The notes under the pieces: model-generated
What the model saw: the letters and a program-made list of their open reading frames with translations, nothing else
The model's database searches: none
Told to the model about the DNA's origin: nothing
From: Tenacibaculum caenipelagi
GTDB taxonomy: Bacteria; Bacteroidota; Bacteroidia; Flavobacteriales; Flavobacteriaceae
DNA length: 64,000 bases
NCBI RefSeq assembly: GCF_004363005.1
Contig: NZ_SNYH01000004.1
Coordinates: 390,510 to 454,509 of the forward strand
Reading direction: 5' to 3'
Made by a program: the position numbers and the translations under genes
Shown: piece by piece, positions 8,509-17,456 of the stretch
Layout of the letters: each line of letters opens with the position of its first letter
How positions within the stretch are numbered: position 1 is the stretch's first letter

Positions 8509-11079
8509 ATGAAAAAATTATTACCCTTCTTGGTATTGATGACTTCGTTATCAATATTCTCACAAATTCCTTCGTATTATAACGATGTGAATTTAAATTT
8601 ATCAGGCACAGCTTTGAAAAATGAGTTAGCCACAAAAATTATCAATACGCATACTACCAACTTATCATACACACCAGGTATTTGGGACGCCTTAAAGCAA
8701 ACAGATTTAGCCCCAAACAATCCTACAAAAGTGTTGCTAATTTATGGATATAGTGATACTGATGGTAATTATGTAACAGATAGAACTCGAGACAAAAACG
8801 CTAATGGTGGTACTGCTGGTACACAGTGGAACAGAGAACACGTATATCCAAAATCGTTAGGAAATCCGAATTTAGGAACTTCTGGCCCTGGTGCTGACGC
8901 GCACCATTTAAGAGCTGCTGATATCTCATTTAATTCGCAAAGAAGTAGCAAAAAATTTGCTGCAGGCTCAGGAAATGCTGGCGATGTAACAGGCGGATGG
9001 TATCCTGGTGATGAATGGAAAGGAGATGTTGCTCGTATGATGATGTATATGTATTTACGTTACGGTAATCAATGTTTACCAACAGGTGTGGGTACAGGTT
9101 CTACCATGGCGTCTGATGCTAATATGCTTACCTTGTTCATTCAGTGGAACGTAGACGATCCTGTATCTGACTTTGAAAAACAACGTAACCCTATTTTAGA
9201 AAGCCTTCAAGGAAATCGTAACCCGTTTATTGACAATCCTGCTTTTGCTACTCAAATTTGGGGAGGCCCACAAGCTGAAGATTTATTTGGCGGAGGTAGT
9301 AGTTCTGATACCCAAGCTCCTTCTGCTCCAACTAACTTAGCTGCTTCAAATATTACACAAACTTCTGTTGATTTAACATGGAGTTCTTCAACAGACAATA
9401 TTGGTGTTACTGGTTACGATATATATAAAGGTGCTACAAAAATTGCTACAGTAACAAGTACTTCTTACAATGTTACAGGTTTAACAGCTGCTACAAACTA
9501 TACTTTTTCTATAAAAGCTAAAGATGCTGCTGGTAATAAATCTACTGCAAGTAATACCGTTTCGATAACAACTCAAACTAGTACTGGTGGTGGAAATGGA
9601 ACGGCTACAGATTTATTAATTTCTGAATATGTAGAAGGTTCATCAAATAACAAAGCAATAGAAATAGCTAATTTTACAGGAGCTTCTGTAAACTTATCTG
9701 GTTATTCTTTAAAGAAAGCTTCAAATGGTGGTGGATGGACAAATACACTTACTTTAAGTGGCCAATTAGCTAATGGTAATGTATATGTAATTGCTAACAG
9801 CAGTGCTTCTAGCACAATACTTAACAAAGCAGACAGAACTGACACTGGGGTACTTTCTTTTAATGGAAACGATGCAGTTGGATTATTTAAAGGAAGTACA
9901 TTAATTGATTTAATTGGTAACCCTAATAGCTCGTCTACGTTTGCTCAAGATGTAACTTTACAAAGAAAGTCTTCAGTTGCAGCTCCTAATAGCAGTTATA
10001 CTACTTCTGAATGGGAAACATTAGCTAAAGATACATTTAGTGGCTTGGGAAACCACAGTATTGATGGAGGAACTTCTACTCCTGATACTACTGCTCCTTC
10101 AGCGCCTACTAATATTGCTGCTTCCAACATTACACAAACTTCTGTTAATTTAAGCTGGACTGCTTCAACCGATAATATTGGTGTTACAGGATACGAAGTT
10201 TATCAAGGAAGCTCTAAAATAGCAACCATAACTACCACAAATTATTCAGTTAGTGGACTAACAGCTGCTACAAACTATACTTTTTCTATAAAAGCAAAAG
10301 ATGCTGCTAATAATATTTCTTCAGCAAGCAACACTGTAAATGTAACAACTTTAACAAATACCGTTTCTTACTGTAGCTCTAAAGGAAATAATGCAAATTA
10401 TGAATGGATAGATAACGTTGTTATTGGCGGGATTTCAAATGCTACTGGTGCAAATGGCGGATATGCAGACTTTACATCTTTAACAGGAAACTTACCTTAC
10501 GGAAGCAATACTATTGTAGTAAGTGCTGGATTCTCTAGTTCTTCTTATACTGAATACTGGAAAGTTTGGATTGATTTTAACAAAAACGGAACTTTCGAAA
10601 GTAGCGAGGAAGTTGTAAGTGGTTCATCTTCTAGTTCAGGAAATTTATCATATAGTTTTTCTGTACCAACCTCTGCTTTAGCGGGTGCTACAAGAATGCG
10701 TGTTTCTATGAAATGGAACGCCGCCCCATCTGCTTGTGAAACATTCTCTTATGGTGAAGTTGAAGATTACACTGTCAACATAAGCTCTAGTACCAAAGGA
10801 TTAGGTAGCAATAATGTTACCATTGATGGAAAACTACAAAATGAAGCTCCTGTATTTAATGCTAGTGTTTCTCCAAACCCAACCGCTGAAACAATAAAAA
10901 TTCAATTGGCAGATGATAGAAATGCTACTTTTAAAATTACAAATTTAGCTGGTCAAAAAGTTTTAAACGGAAAAGTTACACACAATAACGTAGATATTTC
11001 AAACCTACATAACGGAGTTTATATTCTTGAAGTAAATGACGGTCAAAAATCATTTACTAAAAAAATTATTAAAAAATAA
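8509..11079 (+). CDS. Secreted endonuclease I with FN3, LTD and GEVED domains and T9SS sorting domain
   Basis: Residues 1-18 are a signal peptide. Residues about 20-260 form an endonuclease I (EndA/NucM) domain with the catalytic NREHVYPKSLG and DAHHLRAADISFNSQRS motifs of the beta-beta-alpha-metal nucleases. Then come a fibronectin type III domain (about 267-365), a lamin-tail domain (about 370-520), a second FN3 (about 525-620) and a GEVED domain (about 645-760). The C-terminal 75 residues (SPNPTAETIKI ... GVYILEVNDGQKSFTKKIIKK) are a type A T9SS sorting signal, so the protein should be exported by the type IX system. It probably degrades extracellular DNA for nutrients or biofilm remodelling. 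The two FN3 units are recent duplicates. Confidence 0.93.
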   Translation: MKKLLPFLVLMTSLSIFSQIPSYYNDVNLNLSGTALKNELATKIINTHTTNLSYTPGIWDALKQTDLAPNNPTKVLLIYGYSDTDGNYVTDRTRDKNANGGTAGTQWNREHVYPKSLGNPNLGTSGPGADAHHLRAADISFNSQRSSKKFAAGSGNAGDVTGGWYPGDEWKGDVARMMMYMYLRYGNQCLPTGVGTGSTMASDANMLTLFIQWNVDDPVSDFEKQRNPILESLQGNRNPFIDNPAFATQIWGGPQAEDLFGGGSSSDTQAPSAPTNLAASNITQTSVDLTWSSSTDNIGVTGYDIYKGATKIATVTSTSYNVTGLTAATNYTFSIKAKDAAGNKSTASNTVSITTQTSTGGGNGTATDLLISEYVEGSSNNKAIEIANFTGASVNLSGYSLKKASNGGGWTNTLTLSGQLANGNVYVIANSSASSTILNKADRTDTGVLSFNGNDAVGLFKGSTLIDLIGNPNSSSTFAQDVTLQRKSSVAAPNSSYTTSEWETLAKDTFSGLGNHSIDGGTSTPDTTAPSAPTNIAASNITQTSVNLSWTASTDNIGVTGYEVYQGSSKIATITTTNYSVSGLTAATNYTFSIKAKDAANNISSASNTVNVTTLTNTVSYCSSKGNNANYEWIDNVVIGGISNATGANGGYADFTSLTGNLPYGSNTIVVSAGFSSSSYTEYWKVWIDFNKNGTFESSEEVVSGSSSSSGNLSYSFSVPTSALAGATRMRVSMKWNAAPSACETFSYGEVEDYTVNISSSTKGLGSNNVTIDGKLQNEAPVFNASVSPNPTAETIKIQLADDRNATFKITNLAGQKVLNGKVTHNNVDISNLHNGVYILEVNDGQKSFTKKIIKK
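9482..9518 (+). repeat. 37-nt exact repeat inside FN3 domain 1
   Basis: Bases 9482-9518 and 10259-10295 are identical over 37 nt, including the codons for TAATNYTFSIKA. They mark a recent duplication, or gene conversion, of the fibronectin type III domains in the secreted nuclease. Confidence 0.9.
10259..10295 (+). repeat. 37-nt exact repeat inside FN3 domain 2
   Basis: Second copy of the 37-nt direct repeat at 9482-9518; same reading frame and same position within the domain. Confidence 0.9.
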
Positions 11080-11095
11080 TTTTTCCTACAAAAAC

Positions 11096-11127
11096 AAAAA
11101 GGCTACCAAAAATGGTAGCCTTTTTTG
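11096..11127. terminator. Bidirectional terminator
   Basis: GGCTACC (11101-11107) pairs with GGTAGCC (11114-11120), flanked by an A-tract and a T-tract. It lies between the convergent nuclease gene and the membrane-protein gene at 11148 and can serve both. Confidence 0.9.
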
Positions 11128-11147
11128 TTTAAATATATTGAAAAGTA

Positions 11148-11444
11148 TTAAACTTCAATCGTCTTTTTTACTTCTTTAGATGATGAAAACACATAGGTAT
11201 ATAACCACATTAAGGTAAATGTCGGTACTGCATCTAACCCTGGCATTGCTTCTTCTATAAAAGCTATAACCCCTGCTATTTTACCTTTGTTTCCTTTGTA
11301 CATTTTAGTCATTATATATGCCGAAGCGGGAGCCCATACAATATCTGACAGCTCTCCAATACCCGGAATTAGGTACGATACATATCCTATGGCATCAAAC
11401 AACAAACTCAATATTAATTTTTGATACTTATTTTCTTTGTTCAT
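11148..11444 (-). CDS. Small conserved membrane protein
   Basis: The 98 residues contain about three hydrophobic segments (LILSLLFDAIGYVSYLIPGIG, VWAPASAYIMTKMY and TFTLMWLYTYVF), with charged ends. Gly/Pro-rich turns (LIPGIGELSDIVWAP) are typical of a small flavobacterial membrane family of unknown role. No catalytic motif is visible. It is transcribed toward the nuclease and diverges from the NUDIX gene at 11547. Confidence 0.65.
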   Translation of the reverse strand: MNKENKYQKLILSLLFDAIGYVSYLIPGIGELSDIVWAPASAYIMTKMYKGNKGKIAGVIAFIEEAMPGLDAVPTFTLMWLYTYVFSSSKEVKKTIEV

Positions 11445-11546
11445 TTACATTAAATTAATCCATAATTCACAAATCAAAATTCAAGCCAAAACATATACAT
11501 TTTGTTTTGTAAATTAATATGTTTGTTCTAAAATACTAAAAAACAA

Positions 11547-12173
11547 ATGATTTTTTTTGATTTTATCAATCTAATAGAAAAATTACAGGAAAAACAATTA
11601 GGAGGTTTACCATCTCAATTTAAACTTGCTCCAAAACTAAGAACAAGGTTTTCTGAAGAATTAATACAAAGTAGAAAACCTAAAAAAGCAGCAGTTTTAG
11701 CATTGTTTTATCCTGATAGCAACAATCAAACTCGCTTTTTACTTACCGAGAGAGCTAGTTATAATGGAGCACATTCCTCACAAATTAGTTTCCCTGGTGG
11801 TAAGTTTGATAAAATAGATAATAATTTACAAACTACTGCATTACGAGAAACCTACGAAGAGGTTGGTGTTCCTTCTGAAACGATACAGATTATAAGACAA
11901 ACATCTGATGCCTACATACCCCCAAGTAATTTTTTAGTAGCTCCTTTTATAGGTATTTCTGAAGTTACTCCCTTTTTTACACCAAATGATGAAGTTGCTG
12001 GAATTATTGAAGTTTTATTAACTGATTTATTAGACGACTCAAATGTAACTTCTATAGAAATGGAAACCTCATATATGAAGAATATTGAGGTACCTTGCTT
12101 TAAATTAAACGATTACATAGTATGGGGTGCTACAGCAATGATGCTCTCTGAAATTAAAGATTTATTTAAATAG
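11547..12173 (+). CDS. NUDIX hydrolase, CoA-pyrophosphatase type
   Basis: The NUDIX box GX5EX7REUXEEXGU is intact as GGKFDKIDNNLQTTALRETYEEVGV (in pieces: GGKFDK, ALRETYEEVG). It follows the SxFPGGK context typical of CoA pyrophosphatases (YeaB/NudL/PCD1 group, with SYNGAHSSQISFPGGK). Such enzymes cleave CoA or related nucleotide diphosphates to 3',5'-ADP and phosphopantetheine, using Mg or Mn. Length 208 aa is standard. Downstream by 58 bases lies the acyltransferase gene on the same strand. Confidence 0.85.
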   Translation: MIFFDFINLIEKLQEKQLGGLPSQFKLAPKLRTRFSEELIQSRKPKKAAVLALFYPDSNNQTRFLLTERASYNGAHSSQISFPGGKFDKIDNNLQTTALRETYEEVGVPSETIQIIRQTSDAYIPPSNFLVAPFIGISEVTPFFTPNDEVAGIIEVLLTDLLDDSNVTSIEMETSYMKNIEVPCFKLNDYIVWGATAMMLSEIKDLFK

Positions 12174-12231
12174 TTCTATTCTATTTTTCTTTTGTAATTT
12201 AGCATTTACACTAATAAAACCTGATTATAAA

Positions 12232-13035
12232 ATGCCTTTATTTAAAAGGAATCCGTTTGGACATATTTTATGGATTAAAAAGTGGTTAATCCGTATTTTA
12301 GGGGTTATATCACATGGACGATATCGCCGTTTTAATGAACTACAAATAGAGGGTTCAGAGATTATACGTCAACTCCCCGAACAAAACGTACTCTTCATTT
12401 CAAATCACCAAACTTATTTTGCAGATGTTGCTGCTATGTTTCATGTTTTTAATGCAGCTTTAAAAGGTCGAGTAGATAACATTAATAATATAGGATACAT
12501 TTGGAATCCTAAATTAAATGTGTACTATGTCGCTGCTGGTGAAACTATGCGTTCTGGCCTATTACCTAAAATATTTGCCTATACTGGTTCTGTATCTATT
12601 GATAGAACTTGGCGTAGTGCCGGAAAAAATGTGAATAGACAAGTAAAGTTGTCAGACATTTCTAACATTGGTAAAGCCTTAAATGATGGTTGGGTGGTTA
12701 CTTTTCCTCAAGGAACAACTACTGCTTTTAAACCTATTAGAAGAGGTACTGCACATATTATTAAAACGTATAAACCTGTTGTTGTACCAATAGTAATTGA
12801 TGGTTTTAGACGTTCTTTTGACAAAAAAGGATTACAAATTAAAAAACGTAATGTATTACAATCTATGGTAATTAAAGAACCATTAGAGATTGATTACGAA
12901 AACGAAACCATTGAAAATATTGTTGAAAGAATTGAATATGCGATTGAGCAACATCCTTCTTTTTTAAAGGTATTAACACCAGAACAAATTAAAGAACAAG
13001 AAGAATTAAATGAGAAACGAAAGTTTTGGAGTTAA
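12232..13035 (+). CDS. Lysophospholipid acyltransferase (PlsC-like)
   Basis: The acyltransferase motif HX4D is present as NHQTYFADVAAM (residues about 58-69), with the later FPQGTTT motif that binds glycerol phosphate. The protein should acylate 1-acyl-glycerol-3-phosphate, or a related lysolipid or ornithine-lipid precursor, at the inner membrane. The N-terminal region has a short hydrophobic segment and basic residues. It is slightly longer (267 aa) than minimal PlsC. It is co-directional with the NUDIX and M42 peptidase genes. Confidence 0.85.
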   Translation: MPLFKRNPFGHILWIKKWLIRILGVISHGRYRRFNELQIEGSEIIRQLPEQNVLFISNHQTYFADVAAMFHVFNAALKGRVDNINNIGYIWNPKLNVYYVAAGETMRSGLLPKIFAYTGSVSIDRTWRSAGKNVNRQVKLSDISNIGKALNDGWVVTFPQGTTTAFKPIRRGTAHIIKTYKPVVVPIVIDGFRRSFDKKGLQIKKRNVLQSMVIKEPLEIDYENETIENIVERIEYAIEQHPSFLKVLTPEQIKEQEELNEKRKFWS

Positions 13036-13067
13036 TTCAATTATAAAACTTTTAATCATATAATACT

Positions 13068-14156
13068 ATGGCTAAAAAATCAATTCTAACTAAAAAGTCA
13101 ATCGATTTTTTAGAAAAATACTTGAATAATGCGGCACCTACTGGATATGAGTGGGAAGGTCAAAAAATATGGATGGACTACCTAAAACCTTATGTTGATG
13201 AGTTCATTACAGATACTTACGGAAGTGCTGTAGGTGTGATTAACCCTGAGGCTAAATATAAAGTAGTTATAGAAGGACATGCCGATGAAATCTCTTGGTA
13301 TGTAAATTACATTTCTGATGATGGATTAATCTATGTTATTCGTAACGGAGGAAGTGATCATCAAATTGCACCTAGTAAAATTGTAAACATTCATACCAAA
13401 AATGGGATTGTAAAAGGGGTTTTTGGATGGCCAGCAATTCATACACGTAACAAAGCTAAAGAAGAGGCTCCTAAGCCTGAAAACATCTTTATCGATTGTG
13501 GTTGTAATACCAAAGAAGAAGTTGAAAAATTAGGTGTGCATGTTGGTTGTGTAATCACTTATCCAGATGAATTCCATATTTTGAATGGAAATAAATTTGT
13601 TTGTCGTGCTTTGGATAATCGTATGGGGGGATTCATGATTGCTGAAGTTGCTCGTTTACTACACGAAAACAAGAAGAAATTACCTTTCGGATTATACATT
13701 ACAAACTCTGTTCAAGAAGAAATTGGTTTACGCGGTGCGGAAATGATTACCCAAACCATTAAACCTAACGTAGCTATTGTTACTGACGTAACACATGACA
13801 CTACAACTCCTATGATCGACAAGAAAAAAGAAGGTCATTTAGAATTAGGAAAAGGTCCTGTAGTAGCCTATGCTCCTGCAGTACAACAAAAATTACGCGA
13901 TTTAATCATAGATACTGCTGAAGCAAACAAAATTCCTTTCCAACGTTCTGCATTATCTAGAGCTACTGGAACTGATACCGATGCTTTTGCTTATAGTAAT
14001 GGCGGAGTAGCTTCCGCTTTAATTTCATTGCCTTTACGTTATATGCACACTACGGTTGAAATGGTTCATCGTGAAGATGTTGAAAACGTAATTAAAATGA
14101 TTTACGAAAGTTTATTAAAAATTGAAGACGGAGAAAACTTCTCTTATTTCAAATAA
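13068..14156 (+). CDS. M42-family metallo-aminopeptidase
   Basis: This 362-residue protein has the binuclear-metal ligands of M42 peptidases: EGHADEISWYV (His/Asp), ALDNRMGGF (Asp bridge), VQEEIGLRGAE (catalytic Glu-Glu) and the C-terminal ATGTDTDAFAYSNGG ... MHTTVEMVHREDV. M42 enzymes are cytosolic tetrahedral (TET) aminopeptidases that finish peptide breakdown; annotations such as endoglucanase M are historical errors. The start follows a 32-base gap after the acyltransferase. Confidence 0.92.
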   Translation: MAKKSILTKKSIDFLEKYLNNAAPTGYEWEGQKIWMDYLKPYVDEFITDTYGSAVGVINPEAKYKVVIEGHADEISWYVNYISDDGLIYVIRNGGSDHQIAPSKIVNIHTKNGIVKGVFGWPAIHTRNKAKEEAPKPENIFIDCGCNTKEEVEKLGVHVGCVITYPDEFHILNGNKFVCRALDNRMGGFMIAEVARLLHENKKKLPFGLYITNSVQEEIGLRGAEMITQTIKPNVAIVTDVTHDTTTPMIDKKKEGHLELGKGPVVAYAPAVQQKLRDLIIDTAEANKIPFQRSALSRATGTDTDAFAYSNGGVASALISLPLRYMHTTVEMVHREDVENVIKMIYESLLKIEDGENFSYFK

Positions 14157-14167
14157 TATAAATAATC

Positions 14168-14244
14168 AAACGTCATTACGAACAAAGTGAAGTAATCTTA
14201 CTTTAGCTAAGATTGCTAAGTGAAACTTGATCGTAATGACGTTT
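14168..14244. repeat. REP-like hairpin element
   Basis: AAACGTCATTACGA (14168-14181) pairs exactly with TCGTAATGACGTTT (14231-14244), and AATCTTA (14194-14200) pairs with TAAGATT (14208-14214) inside. The sequence between (AACAAAGTGAAGTAATCTTA) matches the style of a dispersed flavobacterial palindromic element (CGTCATTGCGA-type). It may also help terminate transcription between the two co-directional genes. Only one full copy is in the window. Confidence 0.75.
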
Positions 14245-14260
14245 TTTAATTAATTTATAT

Positions 14261-14800
14261 ATGGATGAGCTTATAGACATTGTTGATGAGAATGGAAACT
14301 ATACAGGGAAAACCTGTTTAAAATCTGAAGCTCACAAACACGGTTACTTCCATCCTACTGTTCATGTTTGGTTATACACTTCAAATCGACAAATCTTACT
14401 TCAAAAAAGAGCTTTAACTAAAAAAGTGTTTCCTGGTTTATGGGATATTTCGGTTGCTGGTCATATAGCTGCTGGAGAAGATGTAATAACAGGAGCTCTT
14501 AGAGAAGTAAAAGAAGAAATAGGTTTTGATATACTTACTGAAAATCTACACAAAATAGGTACACGTAAACACATGGTAAATCACTCTAACGGAATTATAG
14601 ATAATGAGTTTCATCATGTATTTATTGCTGAATTAACTGTTCCAATTGAAACACTAAAGGTTCAAGAAGAGGAAGTTGCTGAATTAAAATTGTTTGATTT
14701 AGAAACTATCTTACATACTAAAGATTACAAAAACCTTTTACTTCCTCAATATCAAGATTATTACTGTTTTGTCTATGATAAGATTCTAAATAATTTTTAG
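14261..14800 (+). CDS. NUDIX hydrolase (isopentenyl-diphosphate-isomerase-like fold)
   Basis: The NUDIX box is AGHIAAGEDVITGALREVKEEIGF (key residues G, E, REVKEEIG). The N-terminal MDELIDIVDENGNYTGK and HKHGYFHPTVHVWLY match the YfcD/Idi-like subgroup. These hydrolyse nucleoside or other diphosphates, or in Idi isomerise IPP; the substrate is uncertain. A downstream HHVFIAEL and the acidic loop VQEEEVAELK are also typical. At 179 aa it is a complete single-domain enzyme. It begins 17 bases after the REP-like hairpin. Confidence 0.82.
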   Translation: MDELIDIVDENGNYTGKTCLKSEAHKHGYFHPTVHVWLYTSNRQILLQKRALTKKVFPGLWDISVAGHIAAGEDVITGALREVKEEIGFDILTENLHKIGTRKHMVNHSNGIIDNEFHHVFIAELTVPIETLKVQEEEVAELKLFDLETILHTKDYKNLLLPQYQDYYCFVYDKILNNF

Positions 14801-14828
14801 TATATTATAGAGCCTAATTTCATTGCAA

Positions 14829-15452
14829 ATGGAAAAGCTACTATTATTCTGTTTATTTTTTTGCATACTACAATCATGTGTTTCTAAACAATATCTGAAA
14901 AAACATGGTTTTTCAGATGATATTAAAAGCATAAGAGAAGAAGTATATATCGTTGAAAACAATCAAAAAAAAATACTTCAAACCAAAACCCTAAAATTTA
15001 CTAAAAACGGACGCGTAAAAACATCAAAAACTCTTGATAGTCTTGGTAATCTCATAGAAAAAACCGAAAAGCGTCTTTGGTTTGAAAAACGTTCTTATCC
15101 TAACAAACTTCCTTATTATTGTAAAACTCGTTGGAAACCAAAACAACGAGAACGAATTAGCTGTTATACTCAAAAACAGTATAAACAAAATGAAATCATT
15201 GTACATTATACCCAAAATGACATGATTGATAAAATAGTAGATAATTTTTCCACTTCCTACACACATCAATATCAATATACAAATAGTGAACTTACCAAAA
15301 TAGTTGTTACAGATAAAGACAACAATCTTGTAGATATAATCAAAGTTGAATGTATCTCTAAAGACAGCAAAGGAAATTGCCTTGAGCAGAAGAAGAAATA
15401 CTCATCTTCAGGTACCATATGGATTACATCTTTTACATTCACTTATAAATAA
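14829..15452 (+). CDS. Hypothetical lipoprotein
   Basis: A lipoprotein signal (MEKLLLFCLFFCILQSC) ends in a Cys at residue 17. The mature part is basic and rich in Lys, Tyr and Thr, with repeated beta-strand-like segments (KILQTKTLKFTKNGRVKT, HYTQNDMIDKIV, YQYTNSELTKIVVTDKDNNLV) that resemble YD/RHS-type or toxin_15-like strands, though no family is recognised. I start at ATG 14829 rather than the TTG two codons earlier. Function unknown. Confidence 0.65.
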   Translation: MEKLLLFCLFFCILQSCVSKQYLKKHGFSDDIKSIREEVYIVENNQKKILQTKTLKFTKNGRVKTSKTLDSLGNLIEKTEKRLWFEKRSYPNKLPYYCKTRWKPKQRERISCYTQKQYKQNEIIVHYTQNDMIDKIVDNFSTSYTHQYQYTNSELTKIVVTDKDNNLVDIIKVECISKDSKGNCLEQKKKYSSSGTIWITSFTFTYK

Positions 15453-15467
15453 TATTTAAAACTTAAA

Positions 15468-15525
15468 ATAAGATGAAAAAAAATTAAACTTAAATAGCTA
15501 TATTTAAGACAAATAATCATCTTAT
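15468..15525 (+). promoter_or_regulatory. Nested inverted repeats before methyltransferase start
   Basis: ATAAGATGA (15468-15476) pairs with TCATCTTAT (15517-15525), and inside them CTTAAATA (15489-15496) pairs with TATTTAAG (15501-15508). The outer right arm ends on the base before the ATG at 15526. It could be an operator or an mRNA hairpin that limits translation. Confidence 0.5.
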
Positions 15526-17136
15526 ATGTTAACCAAACAAGAAAAATCTGCGTTAAGAAATAGGTTGTTTCGTCACTTAGACGGAATTGTGACTTGTCCA
15601 ACAGCATATATCTTACACGAAAAAGGAATCACTAACTACTTATTAAAGAAAAAATCTGCTAGTTTAAATGAAATTACTTCCGAGTTTAATGCTAATGACG
15701 GTTATTTAAACGTAGCTTTAAGAACATTATGTTCTCAAGGCTGGTTAACACAACATGTAGACAATACACATAACATTGTTCAGTTCAAAATCAACGAAGC
15801 TTCTGCTATAGCATTTTCTTATTTTCCTATTTATAAAGAAGCTTTTTCTTTATTAAAGTTCTCTGAAAATTACAGTGTTAGAAAGTTTGAAATTGAACCT
15901 TTTGAAAAGCTGGAAAGCTTGTATCAAAATTTCACAAATAATTTCGGAATAGAGCCTCCATCAACTTTCAAAGAAAAAGAAATTTTAACACAAATTCTTA
16001 CGCATATTGAAGGAATTATCGTTGGTCCAACTACGGTCTTATTAGGAATGAGTGGTATGTTTCATAAATACTTTATGCAAACTAAATTTAGCGCAGATGA
16101 ATTTCATAAAGATGCTGAAAACTTTGGGCGATTGTTAGACCTATTAACTCGTTTAAGATGGTTTACCAAAACAAACGACTCGTATGAGTTTACTGATGAA
16201 GGCTTGTTTTTTGCTCGTAGAGCTAGTGCTTATGGAGTTACTGTATCCTACATTCCAACTCTTAGAAAATTAGATAAACTTGTTTTCGGAAATCCTGATA
16301 TTTTTAGAACTTCCGATATTGGAAACGACGAGATTCATGTAGACAGGGAAATGAATGTTTGGGGAAGTGGCGGCGCACATTCTACCTATTTTAAAGTGAT
16401 TGATGAAATTATCATCAACCTATTTAACAAACCTATCAACGAGCAACCTAAAGGTATTTTAGATGTTGGCTGTGGTAACGGTGCGTTTTTAAAACATTTA
16501 TTTAATGTGATTGAAAACCAAACCAAAAGAGGTACTATGTTGGAAGATTATCCACTTTTATTAATAGGTGTCGATTATAACGAAGCTGCATTAAAAATTA
16601 CTCGAAAAAACTTAGTACAAGCAGATATTTGGGCAAAAGTGATTTGGGGAGATATTGGAAATCCGAAAGCATTATCAGAAGATTTGCAAGATAAATATGG
16701 AATCAATCTTTCAGATTTATTGAATGTCCGCACCTTTTTAGATCATAACAGAATTTGGCAAGAGCCTACTCCTACCAATAATTTGGCTATTACAAGCTCA
16801 ACAGGAGCTTATGCATACAGAGGAAAACGTTTGAATAATAATTTGGTAGTAGAGTCTTTAAAACAACATTTTACCAAGTGGAAACCGTATATCAGTAAAT
16901 TTGGTTTATTACTAATCGAATTGCATACGTCAAAACCAGAATTAGTTGCTAAAAACATAGGAAAAACAGCTGCTACAGCCTATGATGCTACGCATGGTTA
17001 TTCTGATCAATACATTATTGAGCTGGATGAATACATGAATGCTATGGAATCTGTTGGTTTACTACCTGATAAGAACACCTTTAAAAAGTTTCCTAATTCT
17101 GAGTTAGCAACAGTTTCTATCAATCTTTTTAAATAG
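15526..17136 (+). CDS. Class I SAM-dependent methyltransferase with duplicated N-terminal domain
   Basis: The C-terminal half is a Rossmann methyltransferase: motif I is ILDVGCGNGAF (residues 311-321), followed by LLIGVDYNEAALKI. The N-terminal 300 residues hold two related winged-helix-like domains. HLDGIVTCPT at 17-26 aligns with HIEGIIVGPT at 160-169, and each is followed by a helix and a (S)xNEI/SADEF wing region. Such N-terminal domains mediate dimerisation in O-methyltransferases. The substrate is unknown; family relatives occur with polyketide-type pathways, but no such genes are nearby. It has its own upstream inverted repeats. Confidence 0.8.
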   Translation: MLTKQEKSALRNRLFRHLDGIVTCPTAYILHEKGITNYLLKKKSASLNEITSEFNANDGYLNVALRTLCSQGWLTQHVDNTHNIVQFKINEASAIAFSYFPIYKEAFSLLKFSENYSVRKFEIEPFEKLESLYQNFTNNFGIEPPSTFKEKEILTQILTHIEGIIVGPTTVLLGMSGMFHKYFMQTKFSADEFHKDAENFGRLLDLLTRLRWFTKTNDSYEFTDEGLFFARRASAYGVTVSYIPTLRKLDKLVFGNPDIFRTSDIGNDEIHVDREMNVWGSGGAHSTYFKVIDEIIINLFNKPINEQPKGILDVGCGNGAFLKHLFNVIENQTKRGTMLEDYPLLLIGVDYNEAALKITRKNLVQADIWAKVIWGDIGNPKALSEDLQDKYGINLSDLLNVRTFLDHNRIWQEPTPTNNLAITSSTGAYAYRGKRLNNNLVVESLKQHFTKWKPYISKFGLLLIELHTSKPELVAKNIGKTAATAYDATHGYSDQYIIELDEYMNAMESVGLLPDKNTFKKFPNSELATVSINLFK

Positions 17137-17456
17137 TAAAATAGAGCCATTTTATTCTAAACTCTCTCGAAACAACACATAGATAATTAAGTGTTAAAAA
17201 TTAATAAACTATTAACAAACACAAAACACTTCTTTCTTTTACTTCGCTTTACCTTCGCGTAAAAAAGCTATGCCTCAACTTATTTTACTTTAACCATTAA
17301 TAGTAACCTTGCTTTTAATAGCTATACTTATTTTAAGTTTTAAAAATAGGTAGGTAATAGCCTTTTATTTTCCTTTTAACTTCTCTCTTAAGTTCTTCAC
17401 TTTTTATTAAAAGATTGATTGCAGAAAAATAATTACAAATACAAAAAATTTAAAAC
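17137..17456. other. 320-base gap with no gene
   Basis: No convincing open reading frame or RNA gene is visible. A weak hairpin (TAAAAT/ATTTTA) just after the methyltransferase stop could be its terminator. The remainder is very AT-rich and presumably carries the promoter of the lipoprotein at 17457, but no clear TAnnTTTG is seen. Confidence 0.5.
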
